Origin: Desulfobacterium sp. | GTDB lineage: Bacteria; Desulfobacterota; Desulfobacteria; Desulfobacterales; Desulfobacteraceae | Assembly (NCBI GenBank): GCA_016342325.1 | Contig: JAEINR010000020.1 | Span: 18,886-82,885 of the forward strand | Direction: 5' to 3' | Length of the DNA stretch: 64,000 nt | Shown: positions 25,337 through 34,931 of the stretch, piece by piece | Layout of the letters: each line of letters starts with the position of its first letter | Position numbering within the stretch: position 1 is the first letter of the stretch | Translations under genes and position numbers: made by a program | The notes under the pieces: generated by a model | Databases searched by the model: none | Told to the model about the DNA's origin: nothing | Seen by the model: only the letters and a program-made list of their open reading frames with translations

Positions 25337-27423
25337 TATTTCTCGTCGTTCTCTACAGCCTTGAGGCTAAGGCGGATCTTTCCGTCCCGGGTGATCTCAA
25401 GTACCTTGACCCGGATGACCTCACCCTCTTTGACCACATCGGTGACCTTCTTCACTCGCTGGTTGGCAAGCTCGGAGATATGAACCAGGCCGTCCGTGCC
25501 GGTCTTGATTCTTACAAAGGCACCGAAATCGGTGATCTTCACCACCTCTCCCTCGTAAATAGCGCCAATCTCAGGATCGAGTCCGATGTCGGTGACGATC
25601 TTTGCTGCGGCCTCACCATCTTCCTGGTTTTCCGCTGCGATCTTCACAAGACCGGAGTCGTCCACCTCGATGTTGGTGTTGGTGTCCGCCTGGATGGAGC
25701 GGATCATCTTACCTCCAGGGCCGATGATCTCCCGGATCTTGTCGGGATTGATCTTGACGCTGATGATCTTGGGTGCATAGGGCGACATGTTGTCCCTGGC
25801 GTTGTCCAGGGTATCAAGCATGCGCTTTAGGATGTGAAGCCGTCCTTCCCGAGCCTGGTTAAGGGCCTTGATCAGGACATCCTTGGAGAGTTCCCGAATC
25901 TTGATGTCCATCTGAAGCGCTGTAATACCCTCTTCAGTGCCGGCCACCTTGAAGTCCATGTCTCCGAAATGATCCTCATCTCCGAGGATATCGCTGAGAA
26001 CAACGGTGTTCTCCTCGTCGGAAACAAGTCCCATGGCAATACCGGATACAGGGGATTTGATGGGCACGCCACCGTCCATGAGGGCCAGGGTGCCAGCGCA
26101 TACAGTGCCCATGGAAGAGCTACCGTTGGACTCCATCACCTCGCCCACAAGGCGGATGGTGTATTCGAAATCCTCAGAATTGGGCAGAACCCGCGCAAGG
26201 GCTCGGTGGGCAAGATTGCCGTGACCGATATCCCTACGGCTCGGTCCACCCGCCCGCCGGCACTCGCCAACGGAAAAGGGAGGAAAGTTGTAGTGGAGCA
26301 TGAAGTTCCGGGTCTCGTTTCCGTTCAGGGTCTCGACCCGCTGCTCGTCCGGTCCCGATCCCAGGGTCAGAATGCCCAGTACCTGGGTCTCGCCCCGGGT
26401 AAACAGCGCACTGCCGTGGGGCCGTGGCAGGGTACCCACCTCGCAGGTGATCTCCCTGACCTTGTCAAAGGCCCGGCCGTCGATTCGCTTGTTCTCAGTC
26501 AGGACAATCTTCCGGGAGACCTTTTTGATGAGATCTCCGAAAATGGATTTCACTTCACCCACCCGGTCAGAGAAATCCTCACCAAGGGACGCGATCATCT
26601 CAGCTCGAACAACATCAAGGGCCTTGGTCCGTTCCATCTTTCCCTGGGTCTGGACAGCGGTATGAATGTTCCCTTCACAAAGTTCAGTAACCTTAGTAAG
26701 AAGCTCCTGGTCCACCTCGGGGGGGGTATAGGCCCGCTTTTCTTTACCAAGGGCTGCCTTAAGCTCTTCCTGGAGTTCGATGATGGGCTGCATGCTCTCA
26801 TGGCCAAAAAAGATCGCATCGAGCATCTCAGCTTCGGAAACGATGTTGGCACCGCCCTCCACCATGACCACACCGGTCTTGGACCCTGCAACCACAAGCT
26901 CAATATCACTGTCTTCCATCTGCTCAATGGTGGGGTTGGCAACAAATTCGCCGTCGATGCGACCGACCCTCACCCCTGCGATGGGACCTGCAAAGGGAAT
27001 GTCAGACATCTGGAGTGCAGCGGAGGCGCCAACCAAGGCAAGGACATCCGGCTCGTTTTTCTTGTCGGTGGAGATGACGGTGGCAATCACCTGGATCTCA
27101 CAGGCCCATCCCTTCTCAAACAGAGGGCGGATGGGACGATCGATGAGGCGAGCTGTCAGGGTCTCCCTTTCACTGGGCCGGCCGATCTCCCGCCTGAAAT
27201 AGTTGCCCGGGATTCTACCGGCAGCATAGATCTTCTCCTGGTACTCCACAGTAAGGGGAAGAAAAGAGACGTTATCCCTAGGGGTTTTTGCCGCAACGGC
27301 GGTCACGAGCACAATGGTCTCGCCGTGCTGTACGATGACCGACCCTGAAGCCTGTTTTGCGATTTTTCCGGCAGTGATGGTGAAATCCTTGCCGTTAAGC
27401 TGGGTTTTGAATATTTGTTCCAT
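25336..27423 (-). CDS. pnp: Polyribonucleotide nucleotidyltransferase (PNPase)
   Basis: PNPase degrades RNA 3'-5' with phosphate and can also add tails. It works as a trimer, often within the degradosome. The 695-residue length is normal. Both RNase PH folds are present (N-terminal [16 protein letters not shown]; second core [20 protein letters not shown] in part). They are followed by a KH domain ([17 protein letters not shown], about 560) and an S1 domain ([17 protein letters not shown], about 625). It lies after rpsO as in many bacteria, separated by 182 bp that include a strong hairpin. Confidence 0.97.
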   Translation of the reverse strand: MEQIFKTQLNGKDFTITAGKIAKQASGSVIVQHGETIVLVTAVAAKTPRDNVSFLPLTVEYQEKIYAAGRIPGNYFRREIGRPSERETLTARLIDRPIRPLFEKGWACEIQVIATVISTDKKNEPDVLALVGASAALQMSDIPFAGPIAGVRVGRIDGEFVANPTIEQMEDSDIELVVAGSKTGVVMVEGGANIVSEAEMLDAIFFGHESMQPIIELQEELKAALGKEKRAYTPPEVDQELLTKVTELCEGNIHTAVQTQGKMERTKALDVVRAEMIASLGEDFSDRVGEVKSIFGDLIKKVSRKIVLTENKRIDGRAFDKVREITCEVGTLPRPHGSALFTRGETQVLGILTLGSGPDEQRVETLNGNETRNFMLHYNFPPFSVGECRRAGGPSRRDIGHGNLAHRALARVLPNSEDFEYTIRLVGEVMESNGSSSMGTVCAGTLALMDGGVPIKSPVSGIAMGLVSDEENTVVLSDILGDEDHFGDMDFKVAGTEEGITALQMDIKIRELSKDVLIKALNQAREGRLHILKRMLDTLDNARDNMSPYAPKIISVKINPDKIREIIGPGGKMIRSIQADTNTNIEVDDSGLVKIAAENQEDGEAAAKIVTDIGLDPEIGAIYEGEVVKITDFGAFVRIKTGTDGLVHISELANQRVKKVTDVVKEGEVIRVKVLEITRDGKIRLSLKAVENDEK

Positions 27424-27569
27424 AATTTGCTCCTGTAAAGAGGCGGCTCAAAAGCATCTTCATACAGAATAAACCCGCACCTCCAGCATAAAAATCACGA
27501 CGGTTTTTATGCTGCATATGCGAACTTATTCAGGTATCTGCCAAAGAGGCGCCGCCTGTTTGTTAAGTC

Positions 27570-27597
27570 GAACCGGCACCAGGGATGGTGCCGGTTC
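27570..27597 (-). terminator. 11-bp hairpin between rpsO and pnp
   Basis: GAACCGGCACC (27570-27580) pairs perfectly with GGTGCCGGTTC (27587-27597) across 6 nt, directly after the rpsO stop. There is no T-run, so it is more likely an RNA-processing or stability hairpin than a full terminator. In E. coli the same gap contains an RNase III site controlling pnp. Confidence 0.55.
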
Positions 27598-27605
27598 CGT
27601 TCATG

Positions 27606-27875
27606 CTATCGTCTCAGACCGAGTCTTTCGATCAACGAACGATATCTTGAGATGTCCTTTTTCTTGAGATAATCAAGAAGGCTGCGACGCCTTCCAACAA
27701 GGATAAGAAGACCCCTTCTTGAATGGTGATCTTTTTTGTGGATTTTGACATGATCAGTAAGGTAGCTGATTCGGTGGGTCAGAAGAGCCACCTGCACTTC
27801 AGGTGATCCTGTGTCACCCTCATGGAGCTTGAAATTCTCGATCATTTCTTCTTTGTTTTCTGCCAGTAAAACCAC
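27606..27875 (-). CDS. rpsO: 30S ribosomal protein S15
   Basis: S15 binds the central domain of 16S rRNA early in 30S assembly. The 89-residue length and the sequence ([39 protein letters not shown] in parts, [10 protein letters not shown] at the end) are typical. It starts with GTG behind an AAGGAGTA-like signal. It is located between truB and pnp, the usual order. Confidence 0.98.
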   Translation of the reverse strand: MVLLAENKEEMIENFKLHEGDTGSPEVQVALLTHRISYLTDHVKIHKKDHHSRRGLLILVGRRRSLLDYLKKKDISRYRSLIERLGLRR

Positions 27876-28024
27876 TTTTGTACTCCTTATTCTTTGGAAT
27901 AAATAAATATAAGGAAGCCCTATGATAGGGATTCAATAAAGCGGTCATCCAATATTCCATTCAGACGACCAAAAACGGATCGGAAAACCCATTACCTGTT
28001 TTTCCAAACGCTATATGCTAAATG

Positions 28025-28933
28025 TTAATCGACAAAAACGCAACAATAATTATATTTGTCACCGTCAGGATCGTACTCGACCACGGCCGCAAGACCGCCA
28101 TCCGGATTAACGATTTTCACAAAGGGTTTGCCCATATCCACCGGGGGAGCGATCTTCTTATCAAGGGAGAGATCCTGGCCAAAGCCAATTTTTCTCAACA
28201 GCTCGCCGTCCGCTTCAAACCCGGGCATGAACGAGAGCACCTCGGCCATGGGCACAATTCTCTGTATCGCCCCATCAAGGTCCATGGATTCGAAGTCGGA
28301 AAGGGAAACCGCCCTGTCCACGGAAAATCCGCAGGAATGGGTCCTCCGAAGGGCAGTCAGGTGGGCGCCGCAGCCAAGCTTGGTTCCGATGTCCTGGGCA
28401 AGACTACGGATATAGGTCCCGGCAGAGGAGTGCACATCAATGGTCACATGGGGCATCTCAACCTTAACCATGGCGATGGAGTAGATCTCTATCGCCCTGG
28501 GCGGCTTTTGCACGGCCTTACCTTGGCGGGCCAGTTTGTAGAGGGGCTGGCCATTGTGCTTCAGGGCAGAGTAAATGGGAGGATGCTGGAGCTGGGGGCC
28601 GAGAAAGGCGTTGACCACCTCCTGGACCTGTTGTTCCGTAATTTGGGTTAGGACCGATGGGTCGGCCCTGTTTTCCACCTGGCCTGTGCAGTCCAGGGTG
28701 TCTGTCGTAACCCCAAGGCAAAGGGTGGCCCGATATTGTTTGGGGCCGCCCAGTAAAAACCTTGAGATCCGAGTCCCCTTGTTGATGCCGCAGAGCATAA
28801 GCCCTGTGGCAAAGGGGTCCAGGGTGCCGGTATGCCCGACTTTCTTGACGTTGAGGTGCCTCTTTACCCGGGCAACGACCTTGGCCGATGAAATGCCCTC
28901 GGGTTTGTCTACGGCAACGATTCCGTGGTTCAT
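28025..28933 (-). CDS. truB: tRNA pseudouridine-55 synthase
   Basis: TruB makes the universal pseudouridine 55 of the tRNA T-loop. The 302-residue protein has the catalytic Asp in [14 protein letters not shown] (near residue 39), the N-terminal [13 protein letters not shown] and the [13 protein letters not shown] motif. Its ATG overlaps the rbfA stop by 4 bp. The DHH phosphoesterase gene often found between rbfA and truB is absent. Confidence 0.96.
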   Translation of the reverse strand: MNHGIVAVDKPEGISSAKVVARVKRHLNVKKVGHTGTLDPFATGLMLCGINKGTRISRFLLGGPKQYRATLCLGVTTDTLDCTGQVENRADPSVLTQITEQQVQEVVNAFLGPQLQHPPIYSALKHNGQPLYKLARQGKAVQKPPRAIEIYSIAMVKVEMPHVTIDVHSSAGTYIRSLAQDIGTKLGCGAHLTALRRTHSCGFSVDRAVSLSDFESMDLDGAIQRIVPMAEVLSFMPGFEADGELLRKIGFGQDLSLDKKIAPPVDMGKPFVKIVNPDGGLAAVVEYDPDGDKYNYCCVFVD

Positions 28934-29292
28934 TCTTCCGGGTCGCTCTCCTTTGAAACAGATCGAAGCAGCGCATCGATCTTAGAGCCATGGTCAAAGG
29001 ATTTATCATGGAGGAACTTCAGTTCCGGCATGTATCGAAGCTGAAGTTTTGATGCCACATGGCGCTTGATAAACCCATGGCAACTCCTGAACCCTTCGGC
29101 GGCCTCCTTGATCCGATCCTCGCCGCCGAAAACCGAAAAGTAGACGTAGGCGAGTTTCAAATCCGAGGTGACCTGTACGCTGCTGATGGTGGCCAGCTCG
29201 ACCCGTGGGTCCTGGATCTTCTTATGGATCAGCTCCGAAAGAACCGCCTGGATTTTTATACCGACTCTTTCGGATCTTGGATATGGCTTCAT
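28930..29292 (-). CDS. rbfA: Ribosome-binding factor A
   Basis: RbfA helps mature the 5' end of 16S rRNA in the 30S subunit. The 120-residue protein has the KH-like fold landmarks [33 protein letters not shown] in part, and [14 protein letters not shown]. It overlaps infB upstream and truB downstream by 4 bp each, which indicates coupled translation. Confidence 0.96.
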   Translation of the reverse strand: MKPYPRSERVGIKIQAVLSELIHKKIQDPRVELATISSVQVTSDLKLAYVYFSVFGGEDRIKEAAEGFRSCHGFIKRHVASKLQLRYMPELKFLHDKSFDHGSKIDALLRSVSKESDPEE

Positions 29293-32200
29293 TCCTTTAT
29301 CTGCTCCATTTGGGCCTTTCTCTCTTCGATCTCATAGCTCTCGAAGATATCGCCTATCTTGATGTCGTTGTAGCGCTCGATGCCGATGCCGCACTCATAC
29401 CCCTGGGCAACTTCCTTGACATCGTCCTTGAATCGCCTGAGGGAGGATACGGTGGAATCGCACTTGACCACGCCGTCCCTGAGAAGTCGAATCTTCTGAC
29501 CCCTGGTGATCTTACCATCCAAGACAAAGGATCCGGCAATGGTAAGGCCCTTGTGGGGAATGACAAACGTGTCTCTCACCTCGGCACTTCCAAGGATTTT
29601 CTCGTGGAAGGTGGATGGCATGAGTCCTGTGATGGCAGCCTTGATATCGTTGATAACATTGTAAATGATATCATAGAAGCGCATGTCCACGTTCTCGTCC
29701 TTGGCCATGGTGCGGACCTTTGGCGTGGGCCGAACGTTGAATCCGATGATGATGGCGTCGGAAACAGCGGCAAGGGAAACATCAGACTCGTTGATGGCGC
29801 CGGTGCCGGTATGGACGATGGAGATGTTGACCTCATCCTGTTCAAGCTTCATGATGGACTCGTTCAGGGCTTCGATACTACCGTGAACATCGGCCTTAAC
29901 AATGAGCTTCAACTCCTTCACCTCGTCGCCACCCATGCTGTCGAAAAGCCTTTCAAGGTTTGCACGGCTCCGCTTTGCAAGAATCTTCGCCCGCTGCTTG
30001 TGCATCCTTGAATCACTCACGTGCTTGGCATCCTTTTCCGAATCAAGGGCAACAAACTCATCGCCTGCTTCGGGAACACCGCTCAGCCCGACGATCTCAA
30101 CCGGTGTGCTGGGTCCTGCTTCCTTCACGTCCTGACCGGTGTCACCGATCATCACGCGGATTTTACCTGCATGGAGTCCGCAGACAACGGGCTGACCTGC
30201 CCTAAGGGTACCCTGATTCACCAGGATAGTGGCAACAGGTCCCCGACCGGCGTCAAGCCGTGCCTCAATGACATTACCGGTGGCAAGCCTATCTGGGTTG
30301 GCCTTCAGCTCGAGCACCTCCGCCTGGAGTAAAATCATCTCAAGCAACGCGTCGATGCCATCGCCTGTCTTTGCAGACACCTTGCCAAAGATGACGTCGC
30401 CGCCCCACTCCTCTGACAAAAGACCCTGTTCCGAAAGTTCCCGGGTTACCCTGTCCGGATCAGCGCCCGGCTTATCCATCTTATTGACAGCCACCACCAC
30501 GGGAACACCCGCAGCCTTTGAATGGTTGATGGCCTCAATGGTCTGGGGCATGACACCGTCGTCCGCAGCAACCACCAGGACAACCAAGTCAGTCACCTGG
30601 GCCCCCCTGGATCGCATGGATGTAAAGGCAGCATGGCCCGGGGTATCGAGAAAGGTGATGGTCCCGCTGGGGGTATCCACACTATAGGCACCGATGTGCT
30701 GGGTGATTCCACCGGCCTCACCTGTGGCGATCTTAGACTTCCTAATCATGTCCAGAAGCGAGGTCTTACCATGGTCAACATGACCCATGATGGTGACAAC
30801 AGGCGGTCTTGAAACCTGCTTCTCAAGATCAACCTCAGCCTCCTGTACCTGGAGGACGATATCCTCCTCCATGGAAGCCTTTTCCACTTCATAGTCGAAT
30901 TCTGCAGCCACAAGGGTAGCCGTATCAAAATCAATGGTCTGATTAACCGTTGCCATAACGCCCAGGCCCATGAGCTTCACGATCATCTCGTTGGCCTTGA
31001 TTCCCATTCGTTTTGCAAGCTCTGCAAGCTCGATGGTCTCATCGATCTTGACACGCCTCTTGATGGCCTTTGGAACGGTAATCTGGGTCTTCAGGGTCTT
31101 TGCCTTCTTATACCTTGTATCTTTTCTTCGGCCCTTTTTGCCCCCTGGCCGTCTCTCGTAGAGATCCTTGCCCTCGACAACGGATTTTCTCTTCCTGGGA
31201 GCGCCCTTTGAAAAGGCATCTCCTACGGGAGCGCCTTCTTTTTTAGTCTTCCACTCTTTTTTCTTGCTTCGCTTTGCATCGGCCTCACTGGCAGGTGGGA
31301 TGGTATCAGGACGTCCACCGGGAGCGGGACGGCCAGCAGCAGGACGACCGCCGGGAGCGGGACGAGCACCGGGAGCAGGACGAGCACCGGGAGCAGGACG
31401 AGCACCAGCAGCGGGACGTTGAGTCTGCTGACCAGGACCGGCCCCGGCCGGTTTTGGCCTACCGTTGGTTCGTTGCGCCGCCTCTCTGGTCTTGGTCCTA
31501 GGGGAGACCGGGATGGGCACAGCCATCTTGATTATCTTTGCAGGCGTTGAGCGTTTCTGAACCTTTTTCTTTTTTCGTTTCTTATCGTTTTCTTCAGCTG
31601 TATCCATGCTTTTTCCGGGAACCTCGGTCTCAGACTCTGGGGCATCCTTGGATGTTTCCTTGGCCTCTATAGCGGTATCCTCTTGTTCGGGTTGAGGCTC
31701 TTTTTCTGAAGCCTTTTCCTCTGTTTTTTGGTTCTCGTCGGTCGCCTTGACCGGCTCGGACTCGTTCGCTGCCGTCTCCGGCACCTGCTCTTTCTGAGCA
31801 GCCTCAACCGGTTTCGTTTCAACGATCGGCTCGGGCTCTTTTTCCAGCTGTTCAGGCGCCTGCTCTGTTGAGACAGCCGCAACCTGTTCTGTTTCAGCTA
31901 CAGGCGAGGGCTCGTCTTTGACCTCGATCGGCTCTTCAACCGCCTCTGGAGCCTGTTCTGGCGCCTCGACCGGCCTTTGGATAATTTTAGCCGACTTGGA
32001 CTTGGCTTTAACCGGCTTCTCCGGGACAGCAGCCTTTGGTTCAGGCGTTTCCTCCGGCTCTATCTCGGGGGGCTCTACAACATTGGACTCTTTGAGCTCA
32101 AGTGCGGCCTCTTCTTTTTTGGGATCTTCAGGGACATTCTCGAATACGATGGGTTCTTCCTCCTTGGCAACAGGAGTTGCCGTGTCCTGGACAGGTTCTT

Positions 32201-32453
32201 CTTGCTCTTCCGCTTCTTCCGGCGCTTTGATCGTATCCGGCTTACGTCTTCGAATCACAGAAGGTTTCACCCGGGTGTCCGCCTGTTGCTTTTTCTGGCC
32301 AAACAGGCTTTTTCGGACCTGACTCTCCGTTTCACCCTCCAGAGAGCTCATATGGCTTTTCACTTCTATGTTCATAGCCTTAAGCTTTGTAAGGAGCGCT
32401 TTATTCGTCATATTCAGCTTTTTGGCCAGCTCATATACCCTGATTTTTGCCAT
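29289..32453 (-). CDS. infB: Translation initiation factor IF-2
   Basis: IF-2 is the GTPase that places initiator tRNA on the 30S subunit. The protein has 1054 residues, which is long. An IF2-N domain ([15 protein letters not shown]) is followed by an acidic, Glu/Pro/Ala-rich stretch (about 90-310) and a Gly-Ala-Arg-Pro repeat (about 340-385, ARPAPG units). The conserved core has the G1 motif [17 protein letters not shown] and [13 protein letters not shown]. Beta-barrel and C-terminal domains II-IV complete it. ATG 32453 is chosen since GGGGGGA lies just upstream; a TTG four codons earlier is the alternative. Confidence 0.97.
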   Translation of the reverse strand: MAKIRVYELAKKLNMTNKALLTKLKAMNIEVKSHMSSLEGETESQVRKSLFGQKKQQADTRVKPSVIRRRKPDTIKAPEEAEEQEEPVQDTATPVAKEEEPIVFENVPEDPKKEEAALELKESNVVEPPEIEPEETPEPKAAVPEKPVKAKSKSAKIIQRPVEAPEQAPEAVEEPIEVKDEPSPVAETEQVAAVSTEQAPEQLEKEPEPIVETKPVEAAQKEQVPETAANESEPVKATDENQKTEEKASEKEPQPEQEDTAIEAKETSKDAPESETEVPGKSMDTAEENDKKRKKKKVQKRSTPAKIIKMAVPIPVSPRTKTREAAQRTNGRPKPAGAGPGQQTQRPAAGARPAPGARPAPGARPAPGGRPAAGRPAPGGRPDTIPPASEADAKRSKKKEWKTKKEGAPVGDAFSKGAPRKRKSVVEGKDLYERRPGGKKGRRKDTRYKKAKTLKTQITVPKAIKRRVKIDETIELAELAKRMGIKANEMIVKLMGLGVMATVNQTIDFDTATLVAAEFDYEVEKASMEEDIVLQVQEAEVDLEKQVSRPPVVTIMGHVDHGKTSLLDMIRKSKIATGEAGGITQHIGAYSVDTPSGTITFLDTPGHAAFTSMRSRGAQVTDLVVLVVAADDGVMPQTIEAINHSKAAGVPVVVAVNKMDKPGADPDRVTRELSEQGLLSEEWGGDVIFGKVSAKTGDGIDALLEMILLQAEVLELKANPDRLATGNVIEARLDAGRGPVATILVNQGTLRAGQPVVCGLHAGKIRVMIGDTGQDVKEAGPSTPVEIVGLSGVPEAGDEFVALDSEKDAKHVSDSRMHKQRAKILAKRSRANLERLFDSMGGDEVKELKLIVKADVHGSIEALNESIMKLEQDEVNISIVHTGTGAINESDVSLAAVSDAIIIGFNVRPTPKVRTMAKDENVDMRFYDIIYNVINDIKAAITGLMPSTFHEKILGSAEVRDTFVIPHKGLTIAGSFVLDGKITRGQKIRLLRDGVVKCDSTVSSLRRFKDDVKEVAQGYECGIGIERYNDIKIGDIFESYEIEERKAQMEQIKE

Positions 32454-32580
32454 TGGTCCCCCCAAATATTGATCTCATATTCTGTTTGTTAGAAGCCTGA
32501 TTTCCACGAAACAGCTACTGCCAGGCTTCGTGCTCTGCAGTAAATTCCGTCCATGCCAACCTATTGTTGCATCGGCACAC

Positions 32581-34077
32581 CTACTCGCCCGGTTCTGGTT
32601 CTTTGTCAGGCGCTTCGTTCGGCTCATCAAGCACATCGTCCGGCTCTTCAGATGCTTCATCCAACTCTTCAGATGCTTCATCCAACTCTTCAGATGCTTC
32701 ATCCAGATCCTCAGATGCTTCATCCAGCTCTTCAGATGTTTCATCCAGCTCCTCAGATGCTTCATCCAGTTCTTCAGGGGAATCCCCTTCCGAAAGAGAG
32801 GTTTCCTCAACAGGCTCGGATGCGGCAATTTCCGGGTTCACCCCAGCCATTGTTTTTGCACTCTTAATCAGCTTATCTGCGTCTACCTCTTCAAGATCCG
32901 TCACCGATGACAGGTCACCGGGATTGGCCGCAGAAACATCCTTGAACGAGTTGAACCCGCCCTTGAACAATTTTTCGGCCATGGCAAGGGAAACGCCGGG
33001 GATCGACATCAAAGAGTCGTACCCCTGCTTGAGTTCACTACTGTACTCATCCTCGCTCATCACCTCCAGGTGCCAACCGGTGAGCCTGCAGGCCAAACGA
33101 ACGTTTTGCCCGTTCTTTCCGATGGCAATGGAGAGGAAGTCGTCTGGAACGATCACCTCCATACTCCGGTTGTCCTCGTCTATGATAACCCTTGCAATTT
33201 CCGCCGGAGCCAAGGCGTTACAGACAAATTTTGCCACGTCCGGGTTCCAGGGAACGATATCGATCTTCTCGCCCCGGAGCTCCTGAACGATGCTCTGAAC
33301 CCGGTTACCCCTCATGCCGACACAGGCACCTACGGGATCCACATCGGAATCGGTGGAGCTCACGGCGATCTTGGATCGAACGCCAGACTCCCGGGCCGTT
33401 CCTCGGATACTCACGATTCCCTCGGCAATTTCCGGAACCTCTGTTGCAAACAACTTTGCAATGAATTCGGGATGGGTTCGGGAAAGAATGACCTGTGCAC
33501 CCCTGGCCTCTTCAAGCACATCGAGGATATAAGCCCGGATACGATCCCCACGGCGGTAGTTTTCCCGAGGCATCTGCTCCCTGGAGGTAAGTACGGCCTC
33601 GGCCTGCCCCAGGTTGACAATGATGTTGCCCCGGTCTATCCGCTGGACGATTCCATTGATGATCTCGCCCTTTTTATGGATGAAGTTCTCGTACACGGCA
33701 TTCCGTTCGGCTTCCTTCATCTTCTGGATGATCACCTGTTTGGCGCTCTGGGCAGCGATCCTGCCGAACTCGGCTGTGTCAATCTTAATGCCAAGGCTGT
33801 CGCCCACTTCACACGCCGGATCATATTTCTGCCCCTCTTTAAGGGTCAGTTCGATGTTGGGATCGTCGACATCGGCCACAATCTCCTTGAACTGAAAGAC
33901 TTCGACCTCACCACTCTTCTCATCATAGTGAACTTCTACATCGGCTCTGGTCCCAAGCTTTTTTTTGGCAGCCGATTCAACAGCCTCCTTAAGAGTGGTT
34001 ATGAGCACCTCAATGTTTATGCCCTTTTCCCGGCTTACCTGCTCAATAACCCGTTTAATATCTGTAATAAGCATCAC
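32581..34077 (-). CDS. nusA: Transcription termination/antitermination factor NusA
   Basis: NusA binds RNA polymerase and modulates pausing, termination and antitermination. The 498-residue protein shows the N-terminal polymerase-binding domain, S1 (KGEIINGIVQRIDRG), two KH domains (GACVGMRGNRVQ, SIAIGKNGQNVRLA) and a helix-hairpin-helix-like stretch (VSLAMAEKLFKGGF). The last 65 residues are an unusual acidic tail built from EELDEAS heptads. The gene lies between rimP and infB. The ylxR gene that often follows nusA is missing; only 115-127 bp separate nusA from infB. Confidence 0.97.
   Translation of the reverse strand: MMLITDIKRVIEQVSREKGINIEVLITTLKEAVESAAKKKLGTRADVEVHYDEKSGEVEVFQFKEIVADVDDPNIELTLKEGQKYDPACEVGDSLGIKIDTAEFGRIAAQSAKQVIIQKMKEAERNAVYENFIHKKGEIINGIVQRIDRGNIIVNLGQAEAVLTSREQMPRENYRRGDRIRAYILDVLEEARGAQVILSRTHPEFIAKLFATEVPEIAEGIVSIRGTARESGVRSKIAVSSTDSDVDPVGACVGMRGNRVQSIVQELRGEKIDIVPWNPDVAKFVCNALAPAEIARVIIDEDNRSMEVIVPDDFLSIAIGKNGQNVRLACRLTGWHLEVMSEDEYSSELKQGYDSLMSIPGVSLAMAEKLFKGGFNSFKDVSAANPGDLSSVTDLEEVDADKLIKSAKTMAGVNPEIAASEPVEETSLSEGDSPEELDEASEELDETSEELDEASEDLDEASEELDEASEELDEASEEPDDVLDEPNEAPDKEPEPGE
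32643..32780 (-). repeat. 21-bp tandem repeats encoding the acidic NusA tail
   Basis: Six to seven units of 21 bp (TTCAGATGCTTCATCCA plus four bases on the plus strand) encode seven-residue repeats of the type EELDEAS. Third-position differences between units show partial divergence. This is coding DNA, not a CRISPR array. Confidence 0.85.
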
Positions 34078-34091
34078 TACTCTCCATGTGG

Positions 34092-34559
34092 CTAAGCAAG
34101 TCTTGATTTGCTGATCTGTTCAAATTGAAAAGCAATCGTCTTTTTATTAACAACAACTTCAACGCACCCGTCTTGAATCCCGTTCAGGATTCCAGTAAAC
34201 TTTTGACGGTCTTCAATGGGTTCAAAGGTCTCGATCTTCACCTTCCTTCCCTTGAACCGTTCAAAGTCGGCCGCTTTTTTCAAAGGCCGTTTCGAACCAG
34301 GGGAGGAGACTTCGAGTCGATAGGACTCAATATCCTCCAAATGGACATCGATCAGGTCACCCAGTTGCCTTGCCATGTGGACGCAGTCGTCAATTGTAAT
34401 GCCGCTTGGCTTGTCAAGGTAGACCCGAACAAGCATTCCGCCCTGGTCCGAGAGGCGTTCCACGTGCACAAGTTCAAACCCCTCTGCAAGACACAGGGGC
34501 TCTGCCACCTCTTCTATCCCGACAATAATGGGATCTTGATTTTTCTGTTGTATCTTCAT
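34092..34559 (-). CDS. rimP: Ribosome maturation factor RimP
   Basis: RimP helps 30S assembly around the 5' and central domains. The 155-residue protein has the two-domain pattern: an N-terminal alpha/beta region (EEVAEPLCLAEGFELVHVE) with the YRLEVSSPGSKRPLKK motif near the middle, and a C-terminal SH3-like barrel. It is first in the rimP-nusA-infB operon, 15 bp from nusA. Confidence 0.94.
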   Translation of the reverse strand: MKIQQKNQDPIIVGIEEVAEPLCLAEGFELVHVERLSDQGGMLVRVYLDKPSGITIDDCVHMARQLGDLIDVHLEDIESYRLEVSSPGSKRPLKKAADFERFKGRKVKIETFEPIEDRQKFTGILNGIQDGCVEVVVNKKTIAFQFEQISKSRLA

Positions 34560-34611
34560 GACGCTCTCACCGGCGACCCCCTGTCCAAGCTCGTGTTAAC
34601 AGATCTCCAAA

Positions 34612-34638
34612 AAATAGAAAAACGGGCAGATGCCCGTT
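34612..34638 (-). terminator. Terminator or attenuator between tRNA-Gly and rimP
   Basis: On the minus strand AACGGGCA pairs with TGCCCGTT (34621-34638) over a 2-nt loop, followed by a T-rich run to about 34612. It should end the tRNA-Gly transcript and possibly infC-pheT readthrough. No good promoter is visible between it and rimP, so it may act as an attenuator for the nusA operon. Confidence 0.7.
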
Positions 34639-34751
34639 CCCTGATGCAAAAAACAACTATTAAGTCCTCATAAAAAAACGCTGCTGAAGGCTTAGATCGA
34701 ATATCACTCAAACACTATGGAACAAATACCTGCCGCTACCTAATGTATTAA

Positions 34752-34827
34752 TGGAGCGGGCAACGAGGTTCGAACTCGCGACCCCAAGCTTGGGAAGCTT
34801 GTACTCTACCAACTGAGCTATACCCGC
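34752..34827 (-). tRNA. tRNA-Gly(CCC)
   Basis: The minus strand folds into a full cloverleaf: acceptor GCGGGTA/TGCCCGC, D-arm GCTCAGTTGGTAGAGT, anticodon stem CAAGC/GCTTG with loop TTCCCAA giving anticodon CCC, and T-arm with GTTCGAAC. The discriminator is T and CCA is encoded. It reads GGG glycine codons. It lies just upstream of rimP-nusA, like the tRNA gene that precedes rimP in E. coli. Confidence 0.95.
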
Positions 34828-34840
34828 ACCTTAATTCAAA

Positions 34841-34869
34841 AGAGTACCACAAATAGTTTCCAGTGTCAA
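34841..34869 (-). promoter_or_regulatory. Promoter of tRNA-Gly
   Basis: On the minus strand TTGACA (34869-34864), a 17-bp spacer and TACTCT (34846-34841) form a strong promoter ending 14 nt before the tRNA. The tRNA and perhaps the rimP-nusA operon can start here. Confidence 0.75.
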
Positions 34870-34931
34870 CAGCAAGTTTCCCAATATTCGTATTAGCGAC
34901 ACCGAAAGCAACATCCCAGCCTCCCCAAGGA

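Noticed and set aside
25834..27348. Plus-strand open frame of 504 codons
   Set aside because: It lies entirely antisense to pnp, has no recognisable protein features and arises from the codon bias of pnp.
27424..27605. Riboswitch between rpsO and pnp
   Set aside because: Only one simple hairpin is visible. There is no conserved aptamer pattern.
32643..32780. CRISPR array or intergenic satellite
   Set aside because: The 21-bp repeats keep the nusA reading frame and encode its acidic tail.
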